From Myxosarcina sp. GI1 (GTDB taxonomy: Bacteria > Cyanobacteriota > Cyanobacteriia > Cyanobacteriales > Xenococcaceae), in NCBI RefSeq assembly GCF_000756305.1, contig NZ_JRFE01000023.1, positions 63,612-127,611 on the forward strand: DNA of 64,000 nt, given 5' to 3'. Shown here one piece after another: positions 63,459 to 64,000 of this stretch. Under the pieces are notes generated by a model that made no database searches, was not told the origin of the DNA, and saw only the letters and a list, made by a program, of their open reading frames with translations. Within the stretch, counting starts at the first letter, position 1; every line of letters begins with the position of its first letter. The position numbers and the translations under genes were made by a program.

Positions 63459-64000
63459 ATGACACAAACAGAGCTTTGCGACTCAAATGCAACTACAGCA
63501 TTAAAACAAAGTAATCTAATTTTTGGTTTGTAAGATAATCCTCCCTTTCAAACCGCTATTCTGGTTGCACTACAACACGTTTGCGTAATTTTTGTTCCTA
63601 GCGTTACTCCTGCAATTTTAATCGGTCGCGCTTTAGATTTAGATGCTGCCAACATTAGCTACATTATTGGCATGACTCTTTTAGTTGCTGGATTTGCCAC
63701 TTTTGTTCAAGCTAGGCGCATCGGTCCCATTGGTTCTGGTTTACTCAGCATTCAAGGACCGAGTTTTGCTTTTTTACCGCCTATTTTTAGCATTATTGCC
63801 GTTACCAGTGCCGCTGGCAGTACTCCTGAAGAAACTCTGGCACTAATTCTGGGTATGGGATTTTTTGGCTCGTTTATTCAAATGATCCTTAGTCGTTTTT
63901 TGCATTTTGCCAAGATTATTTTTCCCCCTATCGTTACGGGAACGGCTGTTACCTTAATTGGTTTGACCTTAATTCGCTTTGGTATGCACGATATGGCAGG
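63459..64000 (+). pseudogene. NCS2 uracil/xanthine permease with an in-frame stop (runs off the right edge)
   Basis: The ATG at 63459 opens MTQTELCDSNATTALKQSNL, then IFGL and TAA at 63531-63533. The same frame continues at once with DNPPFQTAILVALQHVCVIF, VPSVTPAILIGRALDLDAAN, RRIGPIGSGLLSIQGPSFAF and IIFPPIVTGTAVTLIGLTLI, all typical NCS2 permease sequence. The stop stands where members usually have Glu, one base from GAA. No ATG lies in the next 140 bases, and none before the first helix. The gene is therefore probably inactive, unless read through or a sequencing error. The end is outside the window. Confidence 0.8.

Noticed and set aside
1..64000. tRNA or rRNA genes
   Set aside because: No cloverleaf, TTC-loop sequence or rRNA core motif was recognised by eye in the spacers; a covariance-model scan would settle this.

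Overview
The window is a piece of a cyanobacterial chromosome. The octamer GCGATCGC and its core recur throughout, inside and between genes, as in many cyanobacteria. The sepF-proC order, the SLH-domain/OprB-type porin, the OmpR-type regulators and heptamer repeats (GGGAACA, CTTTTAA) agree. Base composition is fairly AT-rich. The order or genus cannot be fixed from the sequence; a marine or biofilm species is a guess from the sulfatases.

Layout. 1-2.0 kb: core genes (sepF end, proC, an OmpR regulator). 2.1-5.1 kb: an IS630 wreck, then a complete IS1634-type element with 17-bp ends and a 6-bp target duplication that splits a DUF3887-type gene. 5.3-15.2 kb: envelope and membrane genes, including a cluster of UPF0114, a DUF202/bile-acid-symporter-like fusion and two DUF202 genes, then a Spy-like protein, MarC and aquaporin. 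15.5-21.7 kb: a minus-strand signalling operon (REC-wHTH-Hpt-REC-GGDEF protein, large sensor kinase, two single REC proteins). 22.3-32.4 kb: exported proteins, an amidohydrolase, a barrel protein, a hydrolase/solute-binding fusion and an MscS channel. 33.5-43 kb: a sulfatase island with three sulfatases, their formylglycine-generating enzyme and a HAD hydrolase, with hairpin terminators between units. 43.3-46.1 kb: a lipase and small membrane or secreted proteins. 46.2-53.5 kb: decayed IS5, IS4-type, IS630 and IS1-type copies around a 997-residue repeat protein and the truncated end of an FG-GAP/RTX protein. 53.5-55.5 kb: DUF2267-like protein, CheB-type methylesterase, REC protein. 56.2-63.2 kb: an ABC importer operon (ATPase, binding protein, two permeases) that also holds a porin gene and an antisense four-helix-bundle gene. 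63.46 kb to the edge: an NCS2 purine/pyrimidine permease with an in-frame stop at codon 25.

How genes work together. The formylglycine-generating enzyme should activate the catalytic cysteine of the three sulfatases. The ABC operon could form one outer-membrane to cytoplasm uptake route. The kinase/regulator operon is a multi-step phosphorelay.

The least explained structure is a set of short palindrome cassettes. They sit inside dead transposase genes (2.13-2.43, 46.81-46.85, 51.95-52.08 kb) and between genes of the ABC operon (57.87 and 59.35 kb). One insertion keeps the reading frame, and two copies share the same ends around different interiors. This looks like a family of small mobile palindromes, comparable in kind to REP or Rickettsia palindromic elements, and is the best candidate here for something poorly described.
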